Shown: positions 39,717 to 51,078 of the stretch, in pieces
Layout: each line of letters starts with the position of its first letter
Position numbering within the stretch: position 1 is the stretch's first letter
Assembly: GCF_014171575.1 (NCBI RefSeq)
Contig: NZ_CP050453.1
Location: 620,001 to 684,000 of the forward strand
Direction: 5' to 3'
From: Microbacterium sp. Se63.02b
GTDB lineage: Bacteria > Actinomycetota > Actinomycetes > Actinomycetales > Microbacteriaceae
Length of the DNA: 64,000 nucleotides
Notes under the pieces: model-generated
The model's input: the letters and a program-made list of their open reading frames with translations, nothing else
Databases searched by the model: none
What the model was told of the DNA's origin: nothing
Translations under genes and position numbers: made by a program

Positions 39717-41707
39717 CTCTTCGGCGCGCGTTTGACCGCGACGGCCGCACGGAACGCGTCCCGGTGCGCGGGGCCGGCATCCGCCCACTCGCGTCGGGAG
39801 AGATCGGGGGACCCTGTCAGCGCCGATGCCGCGCGCCACGCTTCGACGACCGCGGCGGCGTCGAGGTCGCCGTCGTACATGAGCACCCACTCGGCTCCCA
39901 CCTCGCGGGCGAGGGCCTCGTTCGCTTCGTTCCGCGGCACCAGCACCGGGCGGGCCATCGACAGGGCGGCCAGGACGCTGCCCGAGTTGTGCATGAACCG
40001 GTACGCCAGCACGATGAGGTCGGACGAGGTCGCGAGCTGGACGAGTTCGGCGTCGCTCAGGAAATCGAGGTGCAGCTCGACGCCGGGAAGGCCCGCGGTC
40101 CGCGTCCGGAGGTCGTCTCCGAGGTCGGGGGTGGAAGGGCGCCCGCCGATCTTCAGGCTCAGCGTCGGCTCGGTCGTGACAGCCTCCGCGTAGGCGTCGA
40201 TGAATCCTTCGAGACCTTTGTAGCGGCGCACCCCGCCGAACGACCCGAGTCGACCGGGCACCCGCTCCGCGGACGGGAACTTCGCGTACCAGTCGCGGTA
40301 GTGCCCGTGCAGGATCAGGCTGTGCGGTGTGCCGGGCGGGAGCGGGGTCGTCTCGTTGATGACGATCCGGTAGTCGGTGTGGCGGTCGATGAAGCGCAGC
40401 AGCCAGAGCCGGGGGGCGTTGTCATCCGGGAGCTCGATGTTGTGCACCGTGCGGACGACGGCGATCCGCCGGGACAGGCGGTGTCGGAACACGAGCGCCG
40501 TGGTGAGGAGGAACTTCCCGGTGGACTTCCACCACGTCGAACCGTGCAGCTTCGCCTCCGGCCAGTGCCAATGGAAGGCGTCGTACCTCCCGAACAGTGC
40601 CGTCCCCCACGAGAAGCGCAGACGGGTGAGCCCCTCGGTCGCGCCGAGGGCCTCGTCGAGCATCTTGTTGTACGGGTTCGTCGTCGGTCGCGGTGCGCCG
40701 AGCGACTGCATCACGCGGATGGTCGATCCGGGATCGGTGGTCATGGTGTCATCCTCCGATGGGCGACGGTATTCGTCGTAGCGGCGGCCGAGGGCGGCGG
40801 CGATCGTGCCGCGGCCGCGGTGAAAGAGGCGCGTGCCTCTGGCGTGATGCGTGATGTTCGAGGTGAGTGCGCCGAAGGTCCTGCGCAGACCGCCGACGAC
40901 GATCCGCGCAACGCCTCCCAGCAGCGCGCGCACGCGGAGGGCCATGCGCCGGAATCGCCCTTCCGTGAGCTGGAGCTGGATCCGGGTGCCGGCGTTGGCT
41001 GAGCTGAACGCGCGCTGCGCTGCCCACCCTCGGCTGAGCCGCGCGGCGACGACCAGGTCTTCGGTCTCGGACTCGTTGCACCACACGATCAGACCGCCCT
41101 GATGGGCAAGCTGCCGGGAGAAGAGGGTGTCCTCTCCGCCGCCGAGTCCCAGCGACTCGTCGAAGCGGAGTCCTCGTCGTCGTATGGCGCGGAGGTCGAG
41201 CAGGAGATTCCCTGCCGCGGCGACCTGGAGGACGGTGCCCGTCTGCCTCGGCGGGCGCCGGAAAGTCCCGGATGCGAGCAGCCAGGGATCGACGTCGTCG
41301 TCGAAGACGGAGATCACGCGGCCCATGACGGCGTCGGCCCCGTGCTCCCGCCACACCGTGAGGAGCGAGGAGAGCCAGGTCTCCCGGGGGATCTCGTCAT
41401 CATCGATGAAGGCGATGAGGTCGCGGTCGGCGCACTCGTCCAGGAGACGGTTGCGAGCGGCGGCGATGCCCGCCGTCTGCTCGATGACGTACCGGACGGG
41501 GATACCGGCGCGCGCGGCCACGTCTCGAGCGGACCCTTCAGGGTCGTTGTCGACCACCAGCACGTCGATCTCGACGCCGAGGTCGGCGCACTCGGCGATG
41601 CGGGCGGGAAGCGTCTTGAGCAGAGCGTCCAGCAGTTCCGGCCGACGATACGTCGGCACGCCGATCGTCACAGCGATCACGTCGCGCGATTCCGGTCCCC
41701 TGGTCAT
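39713..41707 (-). CDS. Continuous frame joining a GT2 and a GT-B glycosyltransferase; probably two genes
   Basis: A 664-codon frame. Residues 1-320 are a GT2 enzyme (VTIGVPTYRRPELLDALL, VDNDPEG, FIDDDEIPRETWL, GGGEDTLFSRQL). Residues 322-664 are a GT-B enzyme (VMQSLGAPRPTTNPYNKML, LGSFGGVRRYKGLEGFIDAY, MARPVLVPRNEANEAL). The second part has its own ATG at 40744 with CGGAGGATGACACC just upstream, and a TGA (40751-40749) one frame away would end the first gene if one base were missing upstream, as elsewhere in this sequence. Two coupled glycosyltransferase genes are therefore more likely than a natural fusion. Confidence 0.75.
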
Positions 41708-41797
41708 CCGCCCCCCATGGCAGTAGTGCGCCTCGACTCCGACGCCGGCTCATCGTATCGTGAACCTCTGGAGCGGTGTCGGGCGACGGCTCTCGCG

Positions 41798-41803
41798 TAT
41801 AGT
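41798..41803 (+). promoter_or_regulatory. -10 element before the 41895 glycosyltransferase gene
   Basis: TATAGT (41798-41803) is the best -10 in the 187-base gap between divergent genes; the start would be near 41810, leaving a leader of about 85 bases to GTG 41895. No convincing -35 is seen. Confidence 0.45.
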
Positions 41804-41894
41804 CGTTCTCCTGGGAGTCGACGCCGGTCGCGACTCCGGGGAATTCGACCGGCGACCCGAAGCGATCCGTGAGCAGGATCGGGGGGAGGACCGC

Positions 41895-42848
41895 GTGTCT
41901 ATCGTGCACGGACGGCTGGCTGTGGTCGTCGTGAACTACGCGTCAGCGGGCTTGCTTCAGCGCAATCTCGTCGTGGTCGAGCGTGAAGCGCGGGCGGTCG
42001 CATCCGACGTGCGGGTGATCGTGGTCGACAACTGGTCGAGCGCCGAAGAGCGCGACGCCGCGAGAGAGATCGCGGCAGCCCAGGGATGGACGCTGATCGA
42101 ACCCGACACGAACTCCGGGTTCGGCGGTGGCGTGAACCTCGGCGTGACCCATGCGCTCGCGGATGGGGCGAGCGACGTCCTCGTGATCAACCCGGATGCC
42201 CACATCGACCGGGAGTCCCTGCGCCGTCTCGCGGAGACCACGGCAGCCTCGCGCACCACGCTCGCATCGCCGGTCATCTCGGACTCCGACGGACGGACGT
42301 GGTTCGCCGGCATCGACCTGCTGCTCGACGACGGCACGATGCGGGCGCGGCGCAAACGCGTCAGCGGCGACCCGCAGCCGTTCGAGCCGTGGCTGAGCGG
42401 GGCGTGCCTGTGGATCACGCGCGAGCTGTGGGATCTCGTCGGCGGCTTCGACGACGACTACTTCCTGTACTGGGAGGACGTCGACTTCTCCCGGAGGGTC
42501 GTGTCGGCGGGAGGCGCCCTGGCGCTGGTCGAGGATGCGAGCGCCGTGCACGACGAGGGCGGGACGCAGCGGGTCGAGCCCGAGGTCTCCCGAGCGAAGT
42601 CGGAGGGCTATTACTACTACAACATCCGCAATCGGATGCTCTTCGCTGTGCGCCATCTCGACGATGCGGGCGTGCAGCGGTGGCGTCGATCCATCCCGCG
42701 GACGGCTCGCGAGGTGATTCTCCGCGGAGGGCGCCGGCAGCTGATCCAGTCGCCCGCACCGATCCGCGCCTACCTCCGCGGTGTGCGGGATGCGCGTCGG
42801 ATCGCACGGAACAGGGGAACGGACGAGAAGGGCAGCACATGGTCGTAG
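41895..42848 (+). CDS. Family-2 glycosyltransferase, rhamnosyltransferase-like
   Basis: A 317-residue GT-A protein. LAVVVVNYASAGLLQRNL, VDNWSSAEE, NSGFGGGVNLGV, VLVINPDAHID and the late GACLWITRELWDLVGGFDDDYFLYWEDVDFS are characteristic of WbbL/rhamnosyl-type GT2 enzymes, so rhamnose from the nearby rml operon is a plausible donor. GTG 41895 follows GGGGGGAGGACCGC. It overlaps the next gene by 10 bases, forming an operon with 42839 and 43555. Confidence 0.85.
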   Translation: MSIVHGRLAVVVVNYASAGLLQRNLVVVEREARAVASDVRVIVVDNWSSAEERDAAREIAAAQGWTLIEPDTNSGFGGGVNLGVTHALADGASDVLVINPDAHIDRESLRRLAETTAASRTTLASPVISDSDGRTWFAGIDLLLDDGTMRARRKRVSGDPQPFEPWLSGACLWITRELWDLVGGFDDDYFLYWEDVDFSRRVVSAGGALALVEDASAVHDEGGTQRVEPEVSRAKSEGYYYYNIRNRMLFAVRHLDDAGVQRWRRSIPRTAREVILRGGRRQLIQSPAPIRAYLRGVRDARRIARNRGTDEKGSTWS

Positions 42849-43558
42849 ACGCCTACCACCGTCTCGCGCGGGCGCAGAAGGGGCACGCGCGAGGAGCACC
42901 CGCATACTCGGTGTACGTGAACCGTCGGATCGGCAGGGTGCTCGCTGCGGTCGCGTACCGGATCGGGTTGACGCCGAATCAGGTCTCGATCATCAGTGCC
43001 GTCCACTCCTTCATCGCGATCGGACTCATCGCCTTCGGGCCCGTGAACGTGCCGATGGGCATTCTGATCGCGGTGCTGCTCGTCCTCGGCTACGCCTGGG
43101 ATTCGGCAGACGGACAGGTCGCGCGACTCCGCGGCGGCGGCAGTCCGCAGGGCGAATGGCTGGATCACTTCATCGACACGATCAAGATCGCCTCCCTTCA
43201 CCTCGCCGTGCTGATCGGGCTGTACCGCGTGCTTCCTGAGGCGTCGCTGCTGCTGCTGATCCCGATCGTGTTCAGCATCGTCGCCACGACCACCTTCTCC
43301 GGGATGCTCCTGAACGACCTCCTCAAGGGCAAGCACGCCGTGGCGTCGACCCATGAGCGCGGGGGCGGGACGCTGGTGCGCTCGCTCATCCTGCTGCCCA
43401 CCGATTTCGGCCTCGTCTGCCTGGTGTTCCTCCTCTGGGGATGGACCCCGGCGTTCCTCGTCGGGTACGCCGCACTCTGCGCCGCTGCCGTCCTGTTCCT
43501 CGCGCTCGCCGCGGTGAAGTGGTTCCGCGAGATCGGAAGGCTCGGTGCGGCCGCATGA
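42839..43558 (+). CDS. CDP-alcohol phosphatidyltransferase family protein
   Basis: A 239-residue membrane protein with about six hydrophobic segments and the full family motif D88-S-A-D91-G-Q-V-A-R96 ... G105 ... D109 ... D113. It transfers a phospho-alcohol from a CDP-alcohol. In a polysaccharide cluster with a TagD-like enzyme, a role in adding phospho-polyol to a lipid or glycan is more likely than housekeeping phospholipid synthesis; this is inference. It overlaps the genes on both sides. Confidence 0.9.
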   Translation: MVVDAYHRLARAQKGHARGAPAYSVYVNRRIGRVLAAVAYRIGLTPNQVSIISAVHSFIAIGLIAFGPVNVPMGILIAVLLVLGYAWDSADGQVARLRGGGSPQGEWLDHFIDTIKIASLHLAVLIGLYRVLPEASLLLLIPIVFSIVATTTFSGMLLNDLLKGKHAVASTHERGGGTLVRSLILLPTDFGLVCLVFLLWGWTPAFLVGYAALCAAAVLFLALAAVKWFREIGRLGAAA

Positions 43559-44169
43559 GCGGTGAGAGCATCCTGGTCGTCTGCGCGGCCAACGTCTGCC
43601 GCTCGCCGTTGGCCGAGCTCGCGCTGCGGCGCGGTCTCGGCGCCGACTCGTCGATCGCCGTCAGCAGCGCGGGTGTGCGGGCGAATCCCGGAGATCCGAT
43701 CTGCGCGATGGTCGCGTCGCGCCATGACGACGAGGCGTGGCAGACGCAGGCGCGGGCGCACCGCGCGAGGGAGGTGACGGTCGAACTCATCGAGCAGTCC
43801 AGCATCGTCCTCACGGCATCGCGCGACATTCGCGGCGAACTGGTGCGGCTTGCTCCTCGTTCCCGCGACTGGATGTTCACGTTGAAGGAGGCGGCGCATC
43901 TCGGCAGCGGCTTCTCGTCGTCCGCTCCCGACCGCGTGGCGGAGTATGTCGCGCACCTCGATCGTGCGCGCTCGAGGGCGGTTCCGCTCGCGACGACGAC
44001 CGGAGTGAAGGGCCGCGTCCGGCATCTCTTCGGCGGCCGGGCGACGGCCGACCCGAGCAGCATCGCAGACCGGCACGGCAGTCGAGGGCACGGCGAGACG
44101 ATCGCCGAGGTCGAGGCGGCCGTCGCAGGCATCCTCGCTCAGCTCGGTGGACACCGTCGTCATTCCTGA
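43555..44169 (+). CDS. Low-molecular-weight protein-tyrosine phosphatase
   Basis: A 204-residue protein with the phosphatase loop C10-A-A-N-V-C-R16-S-P near the N-terminus; family members are about 150 residues, so this one carries a C-terminal extension. The usual late DP loop is not clear (TADPSSIADRHG is the best candidate). It probably reverses tyrosine phosphorylation of the BY-kinase encoded at 51079, a common pairing in polysaccharide export. ATG 43555 overlaps the previous stop (ATGA). Confidence 0.85.
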   Translation: MSGESILVVCAANVCRSPLAELALRRGLGADSSIAVSSAGVRANPGDPICAMVASRHDDEAWQTQARAHRAREVTVELIEQSSIVLTASRDIRGELVRLAPRSRDWMFTLKEAAHLGSGFSSSAPDRVAEYVAHLDRARSRAVPLATTTGVKGRVRHLFGGRATADPSSIADRHGSRGHGETIAEVEAAVAGILAQLGGHRRHS

Positions 44170-44177
44170 GAACAACC

Positions 44178-44262
44178 TTGTGGTTTTGCGCTCCTCGCAT
44201 TATCGTTAGCCGATACCGCGTTCTGCGCGGGTGAAGGGGAACCAAGGCCGAGGGGGCCTTGG
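44178..44262 (+). promoter_or_regulatory. Promoter and hairpin before the DUF4352-like lipoprotein gene
   Basis: TTGTGG (44178-44183), a 17-base spacer and TATCGT (44201-44206) form a good promoter. A perfect hairpin CCAAGGCC-GAGGG-GGCCTTGG (44242-44262) lies in the leader. ATGGGGA and CTGGGGA boxes follow at 44263-44269 and 44278-44284. The leader to GTG 44339 is about 125 bases. Confidence 0.5.
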
Positions 44263-44338
44263 ATGGGGATCTGGGTTCTGGGGAGCTACAGTGTTCAACG
44301 TTTCATCATGCCGTTCTGGGGACGGCACATCGCGATCA

Positions 44339-44899
44339 GTGCGCACGATGCTCGTCGCACCTCTGGTCGCGCTCGTACTCGTCGTGGCAGGCTGCACGGC
44401 GGCGCCCGACGCGGCGAAGACTCCGGCACCGGAGGGCACCAGCACCACCGACTGGACGCCTCCTGCCGACACAGACGCGGCGGGGCCCACCGAGGCGCCC
44501 ACGCTGACCGAGGAGAGCGGGGCACTCGACGCCCCCGTCTCCCTCTCGACCGACATGGTCGTCAAAGTCGACAAGATCTCGACGACGACCATCAAGCCTG
44601 AGACTCCCGGCGAGTACGCCGGTTCCGCCGTCGTCGTCACCGTCTCGGTCACCAACGACTCGAAGAAGGCGCAGAGCATCGATTCGGCGGTCGTCAATCT
44701 GACCACCGACGACGGAGATGTGGGAGTGGCCACGACGGCCGGGCCGAACGAACCGCTCTCGGGCGAGGTCGCGGCCGGCGCCGAGGCGACCGGGACCTAC
44801 GTCTTCATGCTCGATCCGATCAAGGGGCGATCCGTGAAGATCAGCGTCAACTACGCCGCGGGTGAGCCGGTGGCCACCTTCGCAGGCACGCTTTCCTGA
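44339..44899 (+). CDS. Lipoprotein with DUF4352-like immunoglobulin-fold domain
   Basis: About 186 residues from GTG 44339: a hydrophobic stretch and lipobox VVAGC, a Thr/Pro-rich spacer, then a beta-sandwich of the DUF4352/telomeric-repeat-factor-like type (VVVTVSVTNDSKKAQSIDSAVVNL, ATGTYVFML, VKISVNYA). The upstream in-frame GTGs (44231, 44291) would put a long tail before the signal and are disfavoured. It lies on the cell surface; role unknown. Confidence 0.65.
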   Translation: MRTMLVAPLVALVLVVAGCTAAPDAAKTPAPEGTSTTDWTPPADTDAAGPTEAPTLTEESGALDAPVSLSTDMVVKVDKISTTTIKPETPGEYAGSAVVVTVSVTNDSKKAQSIDSAVVNLTTDDGDVGVATTAGPNEPLSGEVAAGAEATGTYVFMLDPIKGRSVKISVNYAAGEPVATFAGTLS

Positions 44900-45006
44900 G
44901 GCGCACACCGACTTTTTCTTTTACGCAGTTCCATCGTTCGTCTTTTGCAACACAGCACTTTTTCAACTTCATATTCATTTAAGTTCCGGCGGCTGGGGAG
45001 TCACTA

Positions 45007-48000
45007 ATGGGGAACAAAACGACCATGGGTCGCGCACGTAGCGCGCTCGCATCTGTCGTGACGGCGGCGTTGCTCGTCGCAGGCATGACGACACTGGGCG
45101 CGCAGGCCGCGTCGGCGGATGTTCCGCCGACCGTGCCGCCGTTGTTGCAGCGAGACGACAATGTCGTCACGTCGGATCCGATTCCGACGGTGCAGATCGA
45201 CAACGGCTACGTCTGGGCGCAGACGATGATCGGCTCCACCGTGTACGCGGTGGGCAAGTTCGACAACGCCCGTGCGCCACTGGCGGTGCCGGGAACGAGC
45301 CTGACAGCGCGGTCGAACGTGCTCGCGTACGACATCAACACGGGGCAGCTGCTGTCGTTCGCTCCGCAGGTGAACGGCGTGATCAAGGCGGTCGCGGCCT
45401 CGCCCGACGGCAGCCGCATCTACATCGGCGGATCCTTCAACGCGGTCAACGGCCAGACACGATGGAACTTCGCCGCTCTCGATGCCGTCACCGGACAGCT
45501 GGTCCCCGGGTTCTCCCCGTCCATCGGCGGCAGCGGGGTCTATGCCCTCGCCACCTCCGGGTCGAGTGTCTTCGTCGGCGGCCTGTTCACACAGGGCAAC
45601 GGCACCGCGCGCAAGAACCTCGCCGGGTTCAACGCGGCCAACGGCGCACTGCTCAACTGGGCGCCGCAGACCGATCTCCAGGTCGACGCGATGGTGATGG
45701 ACCCCGCTGGGCAGAACGTCATCGCCGCAGGTCGGTTCTCGCAGGTGAACGGCGACCTGACGATGCGCGGCACAGCGGCACTGGACAAGACGACCGGTGC
45801 CCTCGACACCGCATGGGCGCTGCCGCAGACCGTGAAGAACGGCGCGGGCACGGGCGGCAACACCGGCAAGGCCGGCATCTTCGGTCTCGCCGCCGACGCC
45901 ACCGCCGTCTACGGCACCGGCTGGGTGTACGCCGACGCGGCGACGGGCAACCTGGAGGGGACCTTCGCCGCCGAGGCCGGCACAGGACAGGTCCGCTGGA
46001 TCGCGGACTGCCTCGGTGACCACTACGGCGTGTACTCGACCGGAAAGGTCGTCTACACGACGAGCCACACGCATGCGTGCGGCACCATGGGTCTGCACCC
46101 GGAGCAGAACCCGCGTACACACCGCTACTCCGAGGCGTACACCGCTGACGCCCGCGGAACGTTGGGCAACCAGCCCGCCGCAGGCGGCACCTACAAGAAC
46201 TGGGCGGGAACGCCTGCACCGTCGCCCTACGCATGGACGCCCGACTGGGCCGTCGGCGTGACGACGGGAATGGGCCAGGCCGGTCTCTCCATCACCGGAG
46301 CGGGCAACATGATCTCGATCGGCGGCGAGTTCCGATCGGTCAACAACGGTCGCTTCGAAGGCCTCGTCCGCTTCTCGACGAACCCTCCGGCCGGAGCGAA
46401 AGACGGCCCCCGGCTGTCCGGCGCCAACTGGACAGCCTCAGCGCAGTCGTTCATTCCCGGACGCGTACGCGTGTCCATTCCCGCCAACTGGGATCGGGAC
46501 GACCTGACGCTCACCTATGAGCTGCGCCGCACGGGCACGACGGCTCCTGTCGCCACCAAGACCGCCGACGCGACCTGGTGGAACCGACCGACGATCACTC
46601 TCGAAGACAAGACAGCTGCTCCGGGAACCACCCAGGAGTACACGGTCGTCGCGAAGGACGGCAACGGGAACACGGTCAGCAGCCAGGCCGTGAGCGCGAC
46701 GGTGACGGCGGGCGCAGCCTCGTCCTATGTCGACGCCGTGACCGCTGACGAGCCGCAGCTGTACTACCCGCTCGGCACCGCCGCGCAGGACTGGGCCGGC
46801 GCCAACACTCCGGTCTTCGGGTCCGGCGTCTCGACATCGACATCGGGTGTCGCGAACACCGCCACCGACGCGTCGACGTTCACGGGAACATCGACAGGGC
46901 GAGTGGCGACCACGAACAAGGCCGCCGTGTCCGCGGAGTACTCGACCGAGCTGTGGTTCAAGACCAACACCACCAACGGCGGCAAGCTGATCGGCTACGG
47001 ATCTGCGGCTTCCGGTGATTCCACCAGTTACGACCGCCATCTCTACATGACCAACAACGGTCGGCTGGTGTTCGGCAACTACGACGGCAGCACACGGACG
47101 ATCCAGAACAACACCGCTCTCAACAACAACGCATGGCACCATGCCGTGGCGACGCAGAGCGCTGCCGGCATGAAGCTCTATGTCGACGGTGCGCTCGTCG
47201 CGTCCGACGCGGGAGCGACAACGGCAGAGAACTATCTCGGCTACTGGCGCATCGGTGGGGACAACCTCACCAGCTGGCCGTCCGCCCCGAGCTCCAAGTA
47301 CTTCAAGGGGGCGCTCGATGAGGTCGCCGTGTACCCGTACGCGTTGACTCCGGCTCAGGTGCAGACGCATTACGGCATCGGCAAGGGCTTCCAGGCCCCG
47401 ACCGCGGCATTCGCGGCGACCGCGACCGACCTCGACGTGGCGTTCGACGCCAGCACGTCGGCGCCGGCAGGCTCGGCGACGATCGTCGGATACCTCTGGG
47501 ACTTCGGTGACCAGTCGCCGACGGCCACGGGGGTGACGGCCGCGCACACGTATGCGGCGAGCGGAACCTACACGGCTCGACTCACCGTCACCGACAGCAA
47601 CGGACTCGCGTCGACGACCGAGAAGCAGATCGTCGTCGAGGCGGCGAACGTGCTCCCGACGGCAGCCTTCGAGGTGACGGGAACAGGACTCTCGGTCTCG
47701 GCCGATGCGTCCGCGTCCACCGATTCCGACGGCACGATCTCCTCGTACGCGTGGAACTGGGGCGACGGATCGACCTCGACCGGACAGGTGGCCAGCCACG
47801 TGTATGCCACGGCAGGGACGCGTACGGTGACGCTGACCGTCACGGACAACCGCGGCGGGACCGCATCGACGACGCGTCAGGCCGTCACGACGCACGCGAA
47901 CCCGGTTGCGACGTTCACCTCGACTGCTTCCGGCCTGAGCGTGAACGTCTCGGGCTCCGGCTCGAGCGCGTCCGACGGAGCGACGCTGGCGTACTCCTGG

Positions 48001-49712
48001 AACTGGGGTGATGGAACCGCCGCCGGAACCGGCGTCACCGCGGGTCACACCTATGCTCAGGCGGGGAACCATGACATCACGCTCACGGTGACCGACAGCC
48101 TCGGCGGGTCGGCGACCGTCACGAAGACGGTGACCGTCCAAGCGCAGGTCTTCGCAGCATCCGACTCGTTCGGCCGCGTCGTCTCCAGCGGATGGGGTGC
48201 GGCAGACGTCGGTGGCACGTGGGCGCCGATGAGCGGTTCGGCCGCGGTCACCTCCGTCGCAGACGGCGTGGGCAAGATCAATCTCACTCCTGGTGAGACG
48301 CGCGAGATGCTGCTGCAGGGCACGTCGCTCCTCGACACCTCGGGGCGGGTGAGCTACACCCTGGCCTCCGGGCCCTCGACGGGTGTCGCCTACGAGGGAC
48401 TCGGCGCACGCCGATCCGGTTCGAACGGCTACCGCGCACTCGCGTGGCACCGTGCCGACGGGACGACGTGGCTCGTGATCCACCGCAACGGCACGGCGAT
48501 CGCCAGCACCGCGGTCTCCGGCCTGAGCTGGGCCGCCGGCAGCAGCTTCACCCTGGCGATGGAGACGACGGGTTCCACGACCACGACGATCCGCGCCAAG
48601 CTGTGGGCCGCCGGGTCCGCTGAGCCCGCCAACTGGCAGCTCACGACCACCGACGCGACTCCGGCCCTGCAGGTCGCGGGCGCGCCGACGGTGTTCTCGT
48701 ACCGGGCCGGCAGCGCGACGGGGACCAACAACGTGAGTTTCGATGACTTCACGCTGAAGAACCTCGGCGCAGCGGCTCCGGATCCCGAACCCGAACCCGA
48801 GCCCACGAACGTCGCGCCGACGGCTGCCTTCTCGGCGACCGCCACGGCGCTGACGGTCAACGTCGACGGCACCGCGTCGACCGACTCGGACGGCACGATC
48901 GCGTCCTACGCCTGGAACTTCGGCGACGGATCCACGGGGACGGGCGCGACGAGCTCGCGGACCTACACCACGGCGGGAACGTACACCGTGACGCTCACGG
49001 TGAAGGACGACAAGGGTGCGACCCACACGGTCACCAAGCCGGTGACGGTCACGGCGCCCCGGTCGACCCGGATCCCGATCCTGAGCCGGAGCCCGCTCCG
49101 CTCGCGAGCGACGAGTTCGATCGCACCTCGGGTCCTGGGTGGGGCAGCGCGGTCACCGGCGGCGCGTGGACGATCGCCGGCGGCTCGCAGGCGGCGGCCA
49201 CGGTCGCGAACGGCCAAGGCAAGCTCGCCCTGATCGCGGGAGACACACGCCACGCGACGCTCAACACCACGTCGATCGGCGACGCGATCCTCGAGACGCA
49301 GTTCCGCGTGGACCAGGCTCCGGCCGCGGGCGGGGCGTACATCGGTGTGATCGCACGCCAGACGGCGGCGGGCAAGTACTTCGCCCGTGCATGGCTCCGC
49401 CCTGATGGCGCCATCTGGCTCGTCGTGCATCGCGAGGGCACCGTGCTGCTCACGCAGGCTGTGCCGGGTATGACCTGGGCCGCGAACACGTCGTACAGCC
49501 TGAAGGTGTCCGTCACGGGTACCACGTCGACGGCGATCTCGGCCAAGCTCTGGGCCACGGGTGCCGCGGAGCCGGCGAACTGGCAGATCAACGCCACCGA
49601 TGCGACTCCGCTCGCCGCAGGTGCCGTGGGTCTGAGTGGAAACCGGTCAGGGAGCGCGACCGCTCCGCTCGGGGTGACATTCGATTCGTTCCGGGTCACC
49701 GCGCCACTGTAA
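45007..49712 (+). CDS. Large secreted multidomain protein: beta-propeller, LamG-like, PKD repeats, repeated C-terminal domain (frameshifted)
   Basis: About 1568 residues. A signal peptide (cleavage near AQAASA) is followed by a propeller-like region with recurring IYIGGSFNAVNG / VFVGGLFTQGNG units (nt 45200-46390), a LamG/ConA-like lectin domain (46735-47370), three PKD repeats (SYAWNWGDGS type, 47400-48145), a beta-sandwich-like domain (48160-48770), a fourth PKD repeat, and a second copy of that domain (49095-49710). One base is missing near 49060. No cell-wall anchor is seen. Flanked by polymerase and lipoprotein genes of the glycan cluster, it may bind or organise the secreted polysaccharide. 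CTGGGGA occurs just upstream. Confidence 0.85.
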
Positions 49713-49723
49713 GATCCTGACGC

Positions 49724-51022
49724 ATGGCCACTGCTGTACCGATCGTGCTGCTCGCCGTCGGTGCTATCGCAGCAGTGGCCATCGTCGTGTTCGGGCTTCG
49801 GCTGCTGCCCCGCACGGCCTTCGTCGCCTGGGCGTGCGTGCTCTTCTTCGTTCCGCTCTGGGTCGGCGTCAACGTCGGTTTCTACTGGGCGGCGATCACC
49901 CTCCTGACCGCCTTGATGATCCTCGTCAACTGGTCGGTCGTCCCCTTGCGTGCTGCGGATGCGTGGGTGGCCGTGTTCGTCATCGTCATCGTCGGCCTGT
50001 ACGCCTTCGATTCGGTCGATCTCGCCTCTCTCGTCGCGGCGATCCTCGAGTGGGTCATCCCGTACGTCTGGGGACGGGTCGTGCTCGCGCGCGTCTCGCC
50101 GGAGTGGGTGACCTCCACGATCGCCGTGATCGCGATCGTCGCGGCCGTCCTCGGCACGATCGAGTTCTTCACGTCTTTCAACCCCTTCGTCCTCATCCCC
50201 GGCTCCGGAGTGATCTACGACACCTGGAGCCCGCTGCAGGAGCGCGGCGGCGTGCTCAGGGTGGAGGGCGCATTCGGCCACTCCATCGCGCTCGGCGCCG
50301 CCTTGGCGATGTCCTCGGCGTTCGTGGTCGCGACCAAGTGGCGCCTGCTGCCGAAGATCGCGGGTGTCGTGATCATCGCGGTGGCGACCGTCCTCACCTT
50401 CAGCCGGGCCGGCCTGCTCACGCTCGTGCTCACGCTCGTGCTCTCGACCTTCCTCCTCGTCGGCGTCTCGACGCGCTTCCGGGTGACCGTCGCGATTGCG
50501 GGCGTCATCGGCACGGCCATCGTCATCCCGATCATCGACACCGTCTTCGGGGCGGCGGGAGAGGAGGCCGGCGGCAGCGCCGACTATCGGACGGACCTCC
50601 TCGTGCTTCTGAAGCAGGTGCAGTTGTTCGGCAATCCGGGGGACTGGCATTCGTTGGTCTCCGGCGACTACTACCTCGGCTACTTCGCGCGCTCGGTCGA
50701 CAACGCCCTCGTGCTCACCCTGCTCCGATACGGCTACGTGCCGACACTCCTGATCATGGCAGCCATCGTGTGCGCCGCGTGGGTGACGACGCGGAGGTCG
50801 ACGCGCAGTCCCGCCTCCATCGCCGTGGTCGGACAGCTGCCGAGCCTTGTCGTGGTGGCCCTCATCACGCAGTACAGCATGTTCCTCTGGTTCTGCGTCG
50901 GACTGGCGATCACGTGGGCTCGCGACGCCGATATGCTGCGCAGTCCACGCGGTGAGCCGGGTGAGGCCCAGCTCGGGGCATCCGATACGCTGCATGCGCC
51001 GCTGCCGCGTCCACAATCGTGA
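49724..51022 (+). CDS. O-antigen ligase / Wzy-like polysaccharide polymerase
   Basis: A 432-residue protein with about 11 hydrophobic segments and the large external loop typical of the family (VIYDTWSPLQERGGVLRVEGAFGHS), then TFSRAGLLTLVL. It should polymerise or ligate repeat units outside the membrane. It starts 11 bases after the preceding stop. A short hydrophilic C-terminal tail ends the protein. Confidence 0.83.
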   Translation: MATAVPIVLLAVGAIAAVAIVVFGLRLLPRTAFVAWACVLFFVPLWVGVNVGFYWAAITLLTALMILVNWSVVPLRAADAWVAVFVIVIVGLYAFDSVDLASLVAAILEWVIPYVWGRVVLARVSPEWVTSTIAVIAIVAAVLGTIEFFTSFNPFVLIPGSGVIYDTWSPLQERGGVLRVEGAFGHSIALGAALAMSSAFVVATKWRLLPKIAGVVIIAVATVLTFSRAGLLTLVLTLVLSTFLLVGVSTRFRVTVAIAGVIGTAIVIPIIDTVFGAAGEEAGGSADYRTDLLVLLKQVQLFGNPGDWHSLVSGDYYLGYFARSVDNALVLTLLRYGYVPTLLIMAAIVCAAWVTTRRSTRSPASIAVVGQLPSLVVVALITQYSMFLWFCVGLAITWARDADMLRSPRGEPGEAQLGASDTLHAPLPRPQS

Positions 51023-51045
51023 GGTCGGCGAAACGAACACTCCTC

Positions 51046-51051
51046 TAGAAT
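51046..51051 (+). promoter_or_regulatory. -10 element before the Wzz/BY-kinase gene
   Basis: TAGAAT (51046-51051) lies 27 bases before ATG 51079. The short leader carries GGGGGG and ATGGGGA (51069-51075), the latter a variant of the CTGGGGA box. No clear -35 is seen. Confidence 0.45.
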
Positions 51052-51078
51052 CGAAGTCTCAGGGGGGAATGGGGAATC

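Noticed and set aside
45007..49712. A cell-wall-anchored (LPXTG) surface protein.
   Set aside because: No LPXTG-like motif with a hydrophobic tail occurs at the corrected C-terminus, which ends shortly after the second beta-sandwich-like domain.
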